DNA of 64,000 nucleotides, from assembly GCA_032622095.1 (NCBI GenBank), contig CP136065.1:216052151-216116150 (forward strand), in the 5' to 3' direction. Within the stretch, counting starts at the first letter, position 1. The number at the start of each line of letters is the position of its first letter. This document shows, one piece after another, positions 12,801-23,399 of the stretch. The position numbers and the translations under genes are program-made. Origin of the DNA: Siphonodentalium dalli (Eukaryota > Mollusca > Scaphopoda > Gadilida > Siphonodentaliidae). The notes under the pieces were generated by a model. That model was given only the letters and a program-made list of their open reading frames with translations. It searched no databases and was not told where the DNA came from.

Positions 12801-15800
12801 AAAGGTTTACAGTTTGCTCTAGACAGTGAAACCATGTCACTCTTGAGTCCTGTTAAGACATATCTGATTACAACTAATCACTCAATTAGTTTTATCAACA
12901 CTCCTATAAGAGGACATACATGTACTTGTGTTTATACAACATTTTGCCGTAAATAAACTGTCTCATGAAGGAAGTCTTTGTTTTCCCTGCACACATGGAC
13001 CCATTACTGAGTCCGTGCAACCATAAACCTAATATATATGAGGTGTTTATGTGACAAATATTATTTTTGTGAAATTTGCACCGGTTTGTGGGTGATAAAA
13101 ATTATAGCCCAACCAAGTTGGATACTTTTCATATTATTGGGGGTGGGGTAAATTTTGGTTTTGAGAATCTATGGTGAAGATAGGTAATTTTACAACACTT
13201 GGTCCAATAATTATTATGGTATTTGAATTGTGCCTTATGGGCATCACTTAAATGAATTCTAACTAAATGAATATCAATGATCCTTAATAGGCTGCTGACT
13301 TCAGAAATGTAATTTTTACTAGAAAAATGGTATCTGTTGGTGCGAAAATTTAATACTAAGTGAAAAATGTATGACTCATAGTGAACAGATGGGAAAAATT
13401 TAAGAATTGGTGAAATAATAGATATACATGCTGTGGACCACAACATTTTGAATTTGAATTTCTGATATTTTATTGATACAAGTTTTGAAGAATATTGCCC
13501 TTTACCCAACAGAAGGGCCCTGTGCCAATGCATTCTCTTATATATGCGAGTCGACCATAGGTCGCCTCGCATATATAAGAGAATGCATTGGCTTAACACA
13601 TTAAAAATTATAAAATTGTTAAAGAATGTAAGAAAAAATGGTAAAAAGTGTTAAAAAAGATTTTTTTTAGGCCAATGCATTCTCTTATATATGCGAGGCG
13701 ACCTATGGTCGACTCGCATATATAAGAGAATGCATTGGCACAGGGTATAACTGTAACTATCACAATGTGGTCAAGGAGCCGGTTCCAATGATATCCATAT
13801 TTGTATGGTTCTATTGAGACAGACCGAAGATATTTTAGGCTGTTGAAGCTTTATTTGGCCGGTTTTGGCCGGTTTGTTGGGTAAAGGGTTAAAGGAAGAT
13901 GTAGTGCTTGGTATAAACTTTAAATGAAAGTGGGAACTATCTTATAATAGTTAACAGAAATAAAACAAAATATTCGCAAATCCCTATCGTCCCTCTCTGT
14001 ATCTCAGTCATCGCATACCTGATTTTAATTATATTTTGAGCGCTCACTCGTTAGCTTAGGGAAAATGATATCCACATGCTTTCATAAGGTTGTAGTTCCT
14101 GTTTGATGGAATTACTAAGTTCTGCCCTTTTTTCAGATTCAAGATCCTGACGAGACTAGCCGTCTCCTAGCCAATCCAGTGAGCAATGCACAAACAAGAC
14201 CAAGAGGAAGGTTTGTAGTTCATTTCTTGGATACTAATATCATTATGACTAAAGACTATGCTGTGGTCAAACCTGCTTGAACGTCAATGTTTGCTTGTAG
14301 AGAATGCATTTCACAAAATTTATTAACTTCTTCCCAATGCACAAACATAGAGATATATTTCTGTATTTTTGAAAAAAAGGCTATATCTTTGATGAAAAAT
14401 GTGTTATAAATATTTGGAAATTTTTGACAAATGAACAATTTTATAGTTTCTAGCATACCATTTTCAATGGAGAGTATTGTGAATAATTTTGATTGTTTTT
14501 TATTTTGTAGATAATTGTTTTGGTATTTCTGCTGTATACCCTGTAATCATACAGGGTATGTCACTGTAATCTTATTTCACTGCAATATTATGGGTTGAAG
14601 TATTGAATGAGATTATCTCACTTTAATGAAGTATTAATTTTTCAGTGACACATATGGTGGATCTGTTGCACAGACATCACAAAAGTATGATGAGCAGTCA
14701 ACACTAAACAGAATTCTCCATCAGACAGCCAGGTATGTTCACCAACATGGGGATTGGCATCATATACCAACATAAAAATAAAAACCTTAACAAAAACTTG
14801 GCCAGACCCATCTTTGCAACCAGTCTGCACTCTTATAAAAACTAAACTAGATATTTTGGAATTTAAATTGGCCCTTAAGACCCAAATTTTCCAAATTACT
14901 TTCCCGCTTAAAGAAAAGTAGACCCAATGAAATACACTGCATGATTTGATGAAACCATGGTGTCTCCATTTATTTAATGCATGTATATATATATAATATA
15001 TGTATGCTAGTATGTTTATATTTTCCATGTGAAGCCTGAGACCACCCCGGTGGATTCTTGGCTCAAATCTGCATTATTATATTATTCTAAATATATAGTC
15101 CATTATTTGCAGAAATGTCATTGATGTGTCTGTCGAGTCTCAAACAATGGAACAACATGAGTACCATGACAGATCACGGCAATACAGGTGAGTGCAACAT
15201 GAGTACCATGACATCACAGCAATATTGGTGAGTGAGCTTCAGTTGCATGCATACGATAGCTTGGCGGTTGATAACCCTGTTTATTGGCATCGACATTTGG
15301 CTGAACAGAGGCAAATGACCAGGCAAAAAAAATAAATTCTGTCGACCACTTTTTAGCTCAGGAAAATTTCAGAAGCTGTCAATATTTTGTGCAAGAGTTA
15401 ATTGCTGTGCGTGATGTGATGCATTTGTGTCGCATTGTGGCAAATCTGCAAACAACATAAATGGTTTGATGAATTCTAGCAGGGCCAAGGTGAGTTAACA
15501 TTTCAGGTTTTCTTGCTACCCCGCTGGACAAAACAAGTGTCCACTTAACTGCGGTGCGGTTTGCGTTGTCGAACTGCAACTACACCGCGGTCCCACCGGC
15601 TGACTGCAGTTCGGCCGCGGTGTACTTGCTGTTCGGCCGCGGTGTACTTGCCGTTCGGCCGCGGTGTACTTGCCGTTCGGCCACAGTGTAGTTGCCGTTC
15701 AGCCGCGGTGTACTTGCCGTTCGGCCAGTGTAGTTGCCGTTCGGCCGTGGTGTACTTGCCGTTCTTGGAATGATGTTGAAAAACACAAAGAGGGCACAAT

Positions 15801-18800
15801 AAATGAGGCTTGATTGAGGCCATTGTCTAAATACCGTCTGCCAGACGATCTATTATATGTTTGAGGGCTAATCTGTCTGGTGACAAGGTGTGATAATCTT
15901 TTAAGTAGTCAACGTCCCACCAGTAAACTGTCATAAAATCAAGGTGTCATAATCCACCCTGATTAGAAAAGGCTCCCACTGTTAATTATTAGGCGACACG
16001 GAAGTATGATGTTGCCGACAACAGACTCCATCTAGATTTGGCAGCACGGTGTCTTTTTGAGAAATAAGCATTGGAATGCCGTGCACACGTGGCAGCCTCA
16101 TCATTAGAGAATTGAATCACCATCCTGTCATTTAAGACTGATTATAAAATAAGGATTATCCTACTTTGAACTGTTTGTTTGCCCATGTTTAAATATTTGT
16201 TATTGTGATGTTGTTTTCTCTTGTTCAAATATATTTTTTTTACATTAATTTAAACTATTATTTGGTTTGAATTATATACTGACTACATCCACCCATGTGG
16301 ACCTACTTTTGGAATTTACTGCCGTCCATTGAATGTATAAAAATCTGTGCCAGAATTTTCTTCAGAATGAACAATAAAGAGCGTTTTTGCGTGATAAGGT
16401 ATTTTTCGCCTGCGAAGATTTTATGCACCTAAATATTCAAATCCTTTCAACACCGTAGTTACTTTAAAGACAAGACCGCGGCAGCATGCCAGTTGACCTT
16501 TGATACAACTTGAAAGGGAATATCGAGGAGAAAGTGACATGTCACAATCATGTTAACTCAAACAGTTACGATGTAGCCAAAGACGATTGCTACAGTCCTT
16601 GCGCCCAATTTCTGAATAATGCTGACGTAATTGTAATTGTAATTCGCGTGCACCTGGCATTTGAGATATACAGATGTGCGCAAAATTAACGGCGATCAAT
16701 TTTATAGGGTTTCACTCACTTTTTTGTGGCAATATACGTAAACAATACTTTATAATGGATATATAACAAAATAAAAATTTAATGATGCATGCATGGTTTA
16801 TACATCTATTGAATAAAAGAGACCACGTGGTTCGTTTATGTGGATTTGCAATAGATCGGATATGGGATATCATGGGATGATTAGAATTGTGCTAAATTAA
16901 TCGGCTTTCTGGGAAACACGGCACCAGAGCGCATCACTTCAACGAAACGGGAATATCTGAGAATGTACTTCCGTTGCGAAAACAAAAGTATCGTGGTTCT
17001 CCGTTTTTTTCATTGGCGTATACGGCGCCGCTGTGTATTCCAATGTTTATTTATTTACGAAACTCTATTTCTCTTTCACCCTTGAATGAAGTAATTACAG
17101 TAAGCATGTTTGTTGAGATACTATACTTGTCAATATATGTCATAGCTGTCCAGATTCCTACATATATTATACCAGCAATATATAGACGCATGCATGCATG
17201 ACGTATTGACCGCGTGGTTGTTTGTGCACGCGAGGTTTTCCCCGAATTATCTGCATTTTCGGATCAGGGCTAGCGGTTTTCATAACTTGTCAACATGACA
17301 ATTTTTATTTGAATATGATGACTAAAATCTTGTCTGTAAGAATGTTGGTATAGAGTATACAATAAATGGTGTATTTTCAATAGCTTGTTAATGCATAATA
17401 AAACGGAAAAATTAAATGAATTGAAAAGCATACCGCCTGCCCCTAATTTCGGGGTGTCCGTTCGGGGAAACATGTGCATTATTCCTTTTGACCTTATACA
17501 CGTGTCCCATCACAATTCTAACAAATTTTTCAACACACATTGTTTGTGTAATCTTGATTCAGTCCATCCTCGGGTGGCAAATACCGTGGAATTATAGAAC
17601 AAAGCGTAAAATGTCGCGTATTTCCAGTTTCTGACGCTGGCAGTTAATTTTCACTTGGCAATGGATTTGCCACATATATGGATTGAGAATATTACACTTT
17701 TATTCAATATGCTCATTTGACCATATTTTTTTTTTAAATAATAGAAAAACATGGGACTAATTTTATTTACTTATTCTCGGTTATGGTGTCAAAGCATAGG
17801 GCCTACCACATTAGAACAAAATATCGGTAAGCTCCTCCCACAGCCAAGCAATTAAAGCAGAGAATAAAATCTCACAAACTAATCATGGATGATTGACAGG
17901 TGTATGTCGACGTGATAGCATGCACGGGATCGACGCATGACTTTAATTTTTTTTTATATTTGACAACAAAGTTCCATTAAAATCTTCGTTAGATCGTTGA
18001 AACAGTGGGGTTAAATATAAATGTGATTCGTCATAATGACCTTAAAGCCGATATTATGTACGGATTTAAATTTCCTTTAATTAAAAAGACTAACCTTCGT
18101 ATATTTCTACTAATAAAAAACATGTTTTAAACTCGAGAAAAAAGACGATACAAACCAGAAATCTAACCCCGGTGTACATGCCGTTCGGCCGCGGTGTACT
18201 TGACGTTCGGCCACGGTGTACTTGCCGTTCGGCCGCGGTGTACTTGCCGTTCGACCGCGGTGTACTTGCCGTTCGACCGCGGTGTACTTGCCGTTCGGCC
18301 GCGGTGTACTTGCCGTTCGACCGCGGTGCTCAACCGCGGTTACACAAAGTGACACCACGGCCGAACGGCAAGTACACCGCGGTGGCAGTGGATACTTGTT
18401 TTGTCCAGCGGGGTATATACACCATAGATAAGGTCAGCAAGAGAAAGCCGCATTGTGATAGCGTCATTTGAAATTCTCTAATGCAATAAAATGTGTTTGT
18501 TGAACTTATTATTATCTGAACATTTCCTAAGGGAACTACTCGTCAATGAGTATTTAGTAAAAGGAATAATGTTTTGACTGATTTTGTTTTTTACTTGTTT
18601 TGCACATATATTTCAATGTGTGGATCTTCAAATGAATCACTGATGTGTGCTATGATGTCTTATTACAGTAACAGACTGGACATGATGCTCAGTGGCTCCG
18701 GGAATGTTCGGAATTATAAAAATACTCTTCCTACTGGGATTCCGGCCCCACAGATAGTGCTAGCAGCTCCACCGGTTTCATTGGACGATGTTCTGTTGGT

Positions 18801-20992
18801 AAGTGTTGCAGATAGAAGTCATTGAGTTTATTTAATCCTTCTCTATTGCTATATAAAATAGCCTCATGTCTCATGTTTGTTACTGGTACTTAAACTGACA
18901 TATGAGGGTAGAAAAATGAGCAATTTGACCTGTCAAACAAGCCAAATACGGAGCCTCGCATATATAAGAGAATACATTGATCTAGCAATATTTACCTTTA
19001 CCTTGTAAGCCAGTGCATTCTCTTATATACGCAAGGCTCCCTATGGGAGACTCACATATATAAGAGAATGCACTGGCACAGGATCTTTAATGCTGCACCA
19101 GCTAGAGCTGAAACGGACAGCCGGATAACCGGTTAGCATCCGGATAACGACATAACCGGTTAGAAAAAAATGAACCGCATCCCGCTCTGTTAGTTGAATG
19201 TGAACGTGAATAATGCCCTGGTACCCTCAAAATATTAAGATAAATGATGCAAAAGTCAAACTAACCCCTGTGCCACCGATAGTAGAGTGCAATGCAAGCA
19301 TTAATTGGTGCACGCGGAAGTTTCAGATACTGAGTAGCAATTCTCGAACTGTCCGGAAGTGTCGGCGACCTTCAATCAATTCCGGCCTTTAAAGTTTTCT
19401 CTGATCTTCCGACGAGAGCACGTGGGCAGTCACTGTGTATCCACTGTCCTTTTAGTTCTATAGTTTATTAGTTATTACATTCTTGTCTTTATTTATAATT
19501 CATTGGAGGATATACCAATGATGATAATGATATATTACAGATCTTTAATATAGTTTTGTCACTCGTTTTACCAATACCCATACTATTGTTACTTGTTTTA
19601 CAAATGTCCAAACATATGCTGATCACCGGCAATCGCAAATAAGAGATCCCCCTGCCATTCACAAATTTCACTTGCTCATTCCCCATCACGAGAGCCAGTA
19701 AAAGAATAGTGAATGCGTGTTTTTGAATATCTTTAAATGCTGTAAATAAGGTCTTTATTTCAGCTACTATTTCTCACCTAGGTTTATCCCTGGAGCATGG
19801 CAAATGTCGACATAATTAGTCTGAGAGAAGTCCGCTAGAACTTAGCGGTTAACCGGTTGAAATCCGGCTAACCCCAATGGTTAACCGGTTAGCTCCCGTT
19901 ATGAAAGGGTTAAGGCCAAACAAAAAAAGTTTTTTGATTCTCAGGCAATTTTTTTTGAGAATTGATGAGGGAGCGAGGGTTTTATTTTTATTTTTTATTT
20001 TTGTTATGGGGATAATGCCCATAGTTAACATGGGTTAATATTATACCTTCCCAGGTTAAGAAAATGTAAGGAGAACATTGTTTTGATATAAACTAATGTA
20101 TTCCACTATAAAGAATGACCAATTATCACATTGTACTACCCGTACATCAAATCTGAAATAAACATTGTACTATCCGTACATCATATAGGGATTTACTAGA
20201 ATTATATATATAATGAATATTTCAATTTACTGTTGTTGATATATTTGATATATGTATGTACCTTTTTATAGTATATATCTATTTATATCTATCTATATAC
20301 TTTAATATTTATCCATCTAAACTATAGTAACTATACATGCTAGCCATAAAAACTTCAAATACTATTATATTAAACCAGCATACACATCGCCAATACGCAC
20401 CATATTACTTTCCTGTTTGCATTCCTGAAATTGGAAATCTCAGAATTGTTTACGAAAAGTGGGTTATCTACCTTGGCGAAATATTTGAACATTACATTCC
20501 GCTGTTCCAGTGCATTTTGCGTCCGTAATATCGTACGCAGAGGTGACCGTTTAGCACGTCCAATTTATACCAACCAACCATTTGACTTAATAAACTTCGA
20601 GTTTGGGCAGCTTGTGGTGACAATATACCTGGTAGTTATCGTTGCCTAGTGTCTGTTTTTGAATACCAACACATACACCATTGTATGTCTATCATATTCG
20701 ATGTTTGAAACATAACTTATTTCCGTTTTCTAGTTTCTTATTTTCGTGTTATCTTTTGACAGATTCGGTCGAATTGAAAATCGTAATAAAATGGTTCAAA
20801 GCGGGCCTTTTTTCCAGACGCGGCTATGCCCGAGAATCAAAAGCCTTTTTTTTTTGGCCTAAATATAAATAATTTTTTTCACTTTTTCACTTTTTCCAGA
20901 TAAACACAGTTACAGAGAAAGCAGTGAAAGCAATCGCAGAAGTGAAGGTCCAGCATAAAGAGGAATTAGTTGTACCGTTTATTGTGCCATGA
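9782..20992 (+). CDS. LAMTOR1: LAMTOR1, Ragulator complex protein p18 (6 exons)
   Basis: Six coding exons join in phase to a 164-aa protein; the human protein has 161 aa. Exons: 9782-9817, 14137-14210, 14646-14732, 15113-15187, 18669-18798, 20900-20992. The N-terminus MGCCFSND gives Gly2 for myristoylation and Cys3/Cys4 for palmitoylation, which in the family tether the protein to late endosomes and lysosomes. Conserved blocks are LNRILHQTARNVIDVS, MEQHEYHDRSRQYS and the C-terminal HKEELVVPFIVP. LAMTOR1 wraps around the LAMTOR2-5 heterodimers and anchors Rag GTPases for amino-acid signalling to mTORC1. All introns have GT-AG ends (donors GTGAGT, GTTTGT, GTATGT, GTGAGT, GTAAGT). Intron 4 is swollen by a TIR/minisatellite element. 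The gene converges on NARS2. No defect seen. Confidence 0.96.
11050..11438. mobile_element. Small TIR element with repeated GTACAG motif
   Basis: ACTCTTGAGTGCCTAATAAA at 11050 is mirrored by TTTATTAGGCACTCAAGAGT ending at 11438. The interior carries several copies of a GTACAGG-type motif (near 11071, 11089, 11127, 11143, 11352 and 11374). A broader, weaker inverted similarity flanks it (GGCGCGCATTTGAAATTTTC near 11014 against GCGCGCCTCAAAATCG near 11480). No transposase; MITE-like. Confidence 0.7.
11510..11633. repeat. Imperfect hairpin
   Basis: TGATTTTCGAAGGCGTTGCG with CTCCAT is answered by ATGGAGGCGAAACGCCTGAG with AAAATCA. Terminal stems of about 25 bp have a few mismatches. Internal pairs (TAGTAATTCGCTGAGAGC) are less clear. 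Likely a small MITE. Confidence 0.6.
11706..11758. repeat. Short perfect hairpin
   Basis: TAGTTTCCGATAGTCCTATT is followed by a 13-base loop and the exact complement AATAGGACTATCGGAAACTA. Confidence 0.88.
13498..13888. mobile_element. TTAA-type double-hairpin MITE (CCCTTTACCCAACA family, copy 1)
   Basis: 391-bp element with ends CCCTTTACCCAACA and TGTTGGGTAAAGGG. The right end abuts TTAA; the left target has decayed to ATTG. The core is two near-perfect 70-bp hairpins (GCCAATGCATTCTCTTATAT stems) separated by an AT-rich spacer, the second being the reverse complement of the first. Beside the core is a unique arm with ACCGAAGATATTTTAGGC. CCC...GGG ends on TTAA are the piggyBac superfamily pattern. 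No coding capacity. Opposite orientation to the copy at 21706. Lies in LAMTOR1 intron 1. Confidence 0.9.
14137..14210 (+). CDS. LAMTOR1: LAMTOR1 coding exon 2
   Basis: Encodes IQDPDETSRLLANPVSNAQT and RPRG plus two bases. Preceded by a polypyrimidine tract and TTTTTTCAG; donor GTTTGT. This N-terminal acidic segment is poorly conserved in the family apart from the LL before NP. Confidence 0.9.
14646..14732 (+). CDS. LAMTOR1: LAMTOR1 coding exon 3
   Basis: Encodes the segment from SDTYGGS through EQSTLNRILHQTAR, matching the family's first conserved helix. Acceptor TTTTTCAG, donor GTATGT, phase 2 at both ends. Confidence 0.93.
15113..15187 (+). CDS. LAMTOR1: LAMTOR1 coding exon 4
   Basis: Encodes NVIDVSVESQTMEQHEYHDR and SRQY, the most conserved part of the protein (human counterpart NIIDVS...MEQHEYMDRARQY). 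Acceptor ATTTGCAG, donor GTGAGT. A short duplicate of the donor-side sequence (GAGTACCATGAC...GGTGAGTG) follows at 15198-15235 but lacks an acceptor. Confidence 0.95.
15609..15764. repeat. 22-bp minisatellite, left array
   Basis: About seven copies of a 22-bp GC-rich unit, TTCGGCCGCGGTGTACTTGC plus CG, with variants (CCACAGTGTAGTTGCC, CCAGTGTAGTTGCC). The unit includes the palindromic CCGCGG. Open frames reading (V/L)AVRPRC or GRTASTPRPN are translations of the repeat and not genes. Confidence 0.93.
18170..18330. repeat. 22-bp minisatellite, right array
   Basis: About seven copies of the same 22-bp unit as at 15609, in the same orientation, with CGACCGCGG and CGGCCACGG variants. It is followed by a single inverted unit (GGCCGAACGGCAAGTACACC at 18359). 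The two arrays bracket the interior of the 15517-18415 element. Confidence 0.93.
18500..18570. mobile_element. Terminal fragment of the TTCAGATAATAAGTTCAA MITE family
   Basis: Shares TTATCTGAACATTTCCTAAG and CTCGTCAATGAGTATTTAGT with the right half of the complete element at 49610-49855. Only one end is present, shortly before LAMTOR1 exon 5. Confidence 0.6.
18669..18798 (+). CDS. LAMTOR1: LAMTOR1 coding exon 5
   Basis: Encodes SNRLDMMLSGSGNVRNY through APPVSLDDVLL. Acceptor TTATTACAG, donor GTAAGT. The SLDDV motif corresponds to the human region before QQVSRIAAYAYSAL. Confidence 0.93.
18950..19909. mobile_element. Disrupted double-hairpin MITE (GGGAGC family) with a nested insertion
   Basis: The left part (18950-19105) carries both hairpins (GTGCATTCTCTTATATACGC, CTCCCTATGGGAG loop) and the right arm GCTGCACCAGC. 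The right terminus GCTCCCGTTATGAAAGGG and its TTAA lie 780 bp away at 19892-19913. Compared with the intact relative at 27936-28183, about 785 bp has been inserted at AGCT. The insertion has ends rich in CCGGATAACCGGTTAGCATC and GGTTAACCGGTT. The left MITE terminus is missing. Confidence 0.65.
20900..20992 (+). CDS. LAMTOR1: LAMTOR1 coding exon 6 (terminal)
   Basis: Encodes INTVTEKAVKAIAEVKVQHK then EELVVPFIVP and TGA at 20990-20992. Acceptor TTTTTCCAG. The C-terminus matches the family signature KEELVVQFGIP. Confidence 0.95.
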   Translation: MNTVTEKAVKAIAEVKVQHKEELVVPFIVP

Positions 20993-21228
20993 TGACTACT
21001 TTGCCTTCTCAAACAAATGTGATATGCATGCAAAAGTTCTGTCATGAGAAACAGGCACTTTCAGGGTTTCCGCTAGGTTGTGTGGTAATCACCTGTAATT
21101 CCCTACAAATTCTTTGCTACATCTTTTTTTTAAAATCCAGCACCTTTGGGCAGGATTATTTTTTGGTTGAGATGGGTACGGAAATAAGATAATAACACGT
21201 AAGAATCACTCGAGTAGTTTGTGGTGTA

Positions 21229-21402
21229 CAGTAATACTCTAAATTATCGACTCCTTAACCACAGCAGAATGTTGCCATTCATCGGAAAGCTCTCAGTGAG
21301 AGCTTTCTGATGAATGGCAACAAGCCATATTACCGACTAAATCCTGAAAAGTTACCCATAATTCTGCTGTGGTTAAGGAGTCAATTATTTAGAGCATTAC
21401 TG
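21229..21402. mobile_element. Palindromic mariner-like MITE, copy A
   Basis: 174-bp hairpin, CAGTAATACTCTAAATTATC ... GAGCATTACTG, flanked by TA on both sides. The stem includes TTGCCATTCATCGGAAAGCT and its complement, with ACTCCTTAACCACAGCAGAA outward. TA target duplication and CAGT ends fit the Tc1/mariner superfamily. Lies in the LAMTOR1 3' UTR or just downstream. Confidence 0.88.
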
Positions 21403-21644
21403 TACATTATGTCTTTTGGTCCTTAGATAACTGCCTTAGATAGTACTTATTTCGATTGTCAAACCAGTCAGCAGATAAGAGACTCGCAATGAGAAATGCT
21501 GACAGAGTAACTATGCATGCATTTGTAGTCACTTTGAAAGGTAATTCTCACAAACAGATTATACAAACCTCACAGTTGTAGCCCATTAGCAAGAATGTTT
21601 GTATAATACATGTACATCTATGATTTTCTGAAAATTGGTCCAAA

Positions 21645-21650
21645 AATAAA
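21645..21650 (+). promoter_or_regulatory. Candidate LAMTOR1 poly(A) signal
   Basis: AATAAA, 650 bases after the LAMTOR1 stop and the first exact hexamer I see downstream of it. Use is unproven. Confidence 0.4.
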
Positions 21651-21705
21651 AACAATGAAGTCTTACTTTTGTCACATTATATGCTTTGTAACTTCCTACT
21701 CTTAA

Positions 21706-22096
21706 CCCTTTACCCAACAAACCGGCCAAAACCGGCCAAATAAAGCTTCAACCGCCTAAAATATCTTCGGTCTGTCTCAATAGAACCATACAAATATGGA
21801 TATCATTGGAACCGGCTCCTTGACCACATTGTGATAGTTACAGTTATGCCCTGTGCCAATGCATTCTCTTATATATGCGAGTCGACCATAGGTCGCCTCG
21901 CATATATAAGAGAATGCATTGGCCTAAAAAAAATCTTTTTTTAACACTTTTTACCATTTTTTCTTACATTCTTTAACAATTTTATAATTTTAATGTGTTA
22001 AGCCAATGCATTCTCTTATATATGCGAGGCGACCTATGGTCGACTCGCATATATAAGAGAATGCATTGGCACAGGGCCCTTCTGTTGGGTAAAGGG
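21706..22096. mobile_element. TTAA-type double-hairpin MITE (CCCTTTACCCAACA family, copy 2)
   Basis: 391 bp with TTAA at 21702-21705 and 22097-22100. Ends are CCCTTTACCCAACAAACCGG and TTCTGTTGGGTAAAGGG. It is the exact-length inverted relative of copy 1 at 13498. It contains the AACCGGCTCCTTGACCACAT arm and the two hairpins around an AT-rich spacer. Its right TTAA is shared with the next element. Confidence 0.93.
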
Positions 22097-22100
22097 TTAA

Positions 22101-22371
22101 CCCTTTTTATACTAAATACTAATTGGCAAGTGAAGTAGTTCCCTTAGAAAATGTTCAGATAGTAAGTTCAATAACCGAACATAGGTTGTTTGTTGAACTT
22201 ATTATCTGAACATTGCCTTCCAATGAATATGAATCCTTCAGGACTTGTTTTATCTTTTAGTCTGACTGTTGTATGCTAATTTATTTTGAACACCCCTTTA
22301 AATGAATATTGGACCATTCCAATATATATTTTATATAACGGAGTTGGAGAACCACTTTAGTATTGAAAGGG
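22101..22371. mobile_element. TTAA-type MITE (TTCAGATAATAAGTTCAA family), abutting the previous element
   Basis: Starts immediately after the shared TTAA (22097-22100) with CCCTTTTTATACTAAATACT and ends TATTGAAAGGG before a mutated CTAA. The interior has GAAAATGTTCAGATAGTAAG and its inverse TTATTATCTGAACATTGCC and GGACCATTCCAATA, as in the elements at 49610 and 55268 but in reverse orientation. Confidence 0.8.
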
Positions 22372-23399
22372 CTAACTTAACCTCTTTATTGCTAAAAGAC
22401 GTCTTTATGTTATGGGCTGAGCCATTGCTAATATGCCAAAATGTAATGGAAATGTTGCTATTACCCATCAGATGGATGAATCTATCTTATCAACATTTAA
22501 CATTGATTAAAACTTTGAAATGCATTCTTTCCAATACTCAACATTTCTGGGGCTCAGACTTTACAACTTTACGCTGAAGTATTTATGTACTATATATGGA
22601 CATACAGCTTGCATCAAGACATTTTTACCTTTGTACTCAGTACAGACATATAGCAATGAAGAGATTAAATTTGTATAATTATGAGAATGTTCTCTTTTAT
22701 ATCTCAGATGACTGATAATGGACAAGTCTGGATATATTGTGTCTGACATTTGCAGCTTAGGCCTCATCTTATGGGAAGTGTCTAAAATAGTCTCAAATTA
22801 ACATTGTTTTTAGTCACAATTTCCCTTCTGTTCAGTTTCTATATCGCCTAATTTGACAAAGATAAATTACATAATCGAGGTGCCCAATAGGTGAACATCA
22901 CCAGCTTCAACTGGGGAACTTCAACCTGATCCTAGCCTCCCAAAGCAGTTGAGGCCAAAGCAAATTTGCCCTCTGTGGAGCTCAGGCTTGGTAATGCAGG
23001 GGGTCAGACTCTGAGAATATTCTACCCTTGTTCAATCAGTGGCAGTCACAATTCTAATATGCCCTTTCACTAACTCACGGCCATATTGGATTCACCAGGT
23101 CCGGTTCCGTGGTTTTACTTAGCTTTCCATATATGGAAGTCATGAATAATTCAAAAGCTCCATATATGGAAATGCTTCTCCAAAACTGTTTTTGAGCCGT
23201 AGCACTGAAACCACGGAACCGGGGCTGGATGAATCTATGAAACCACGTAACCGGACCTGGTCGATCCAAAATGGCTGCAAGTTAGTGACCATATTTATCC
23301 CCCACCCTAGGGGAAACCCTGCCACTTGTTTATACGCTGTCTCAAATGATGGTTGTGTGTTTGAGAGGATATAAACTTACTGCCTATTTATACTACTAA
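22372..23399. other. Intergenic, no gene recognised
   Basis: Contains a local inverted repeat at about 23098-23255 (CCGGTTCCGTGGTTT and AAACCACGGAACCGG; TTCCATATATGGA). Nothing coding is recognised. Confidence 0.5.

Larger units (their letters stand above)
9818..14136 (+). other. LAMTOR1 intron 1
   Basis: A 4.3 kb intron containing a TIR MITE (11050-11438), two hairpins (11510-11633, 11706-11758) and a complete TTAA double-hairpin MITE (13498-13888). The stretches 9818-11049 and 11760-13490 show nothing else I can recognise. The 129-aa open frame near 12162 has no family resemblance. Confidence 0.75.
15517..18415. mobile_element. 2.9 kb TIR element with subterminal minisatellites, in LAMTOR1 intron 4
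   Basis: TACCCCGCTGGACAAAACAA with GTGTCCAC at 15517 is mirrored by GTGGATACTTGTTTTGTCCA with GCGGGGTA ending at 18415. Each end is followed inward by a 22-bp tandem array (CGGTGTACTTGCCGTTCGGC). The left and right arrays are in the same orientation, but the right end also has one inverted copy at about 18357-18384. The interior (15770-18160) shows no transposase frame I can recognise. Outside the TIRs, TCTTGC and GCAAGA continue the symmetry, interrupted by 20 extra bases on the right, so exact ends are uncertain. Confidence 0.7.

Noticed and set aside
14034-14120. Alternative LAMTOR1 exon before exon 2
   Set aside because: Exons 1 and 2 already join in phase and give the expected protein length.
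15545-15823. Repetitive frames of GRTASTPRPNGKYT type
   Set aside because: Frames through the 22-bp minisatellite; every frame of a 22-bp repeat is periodic and open by chance.
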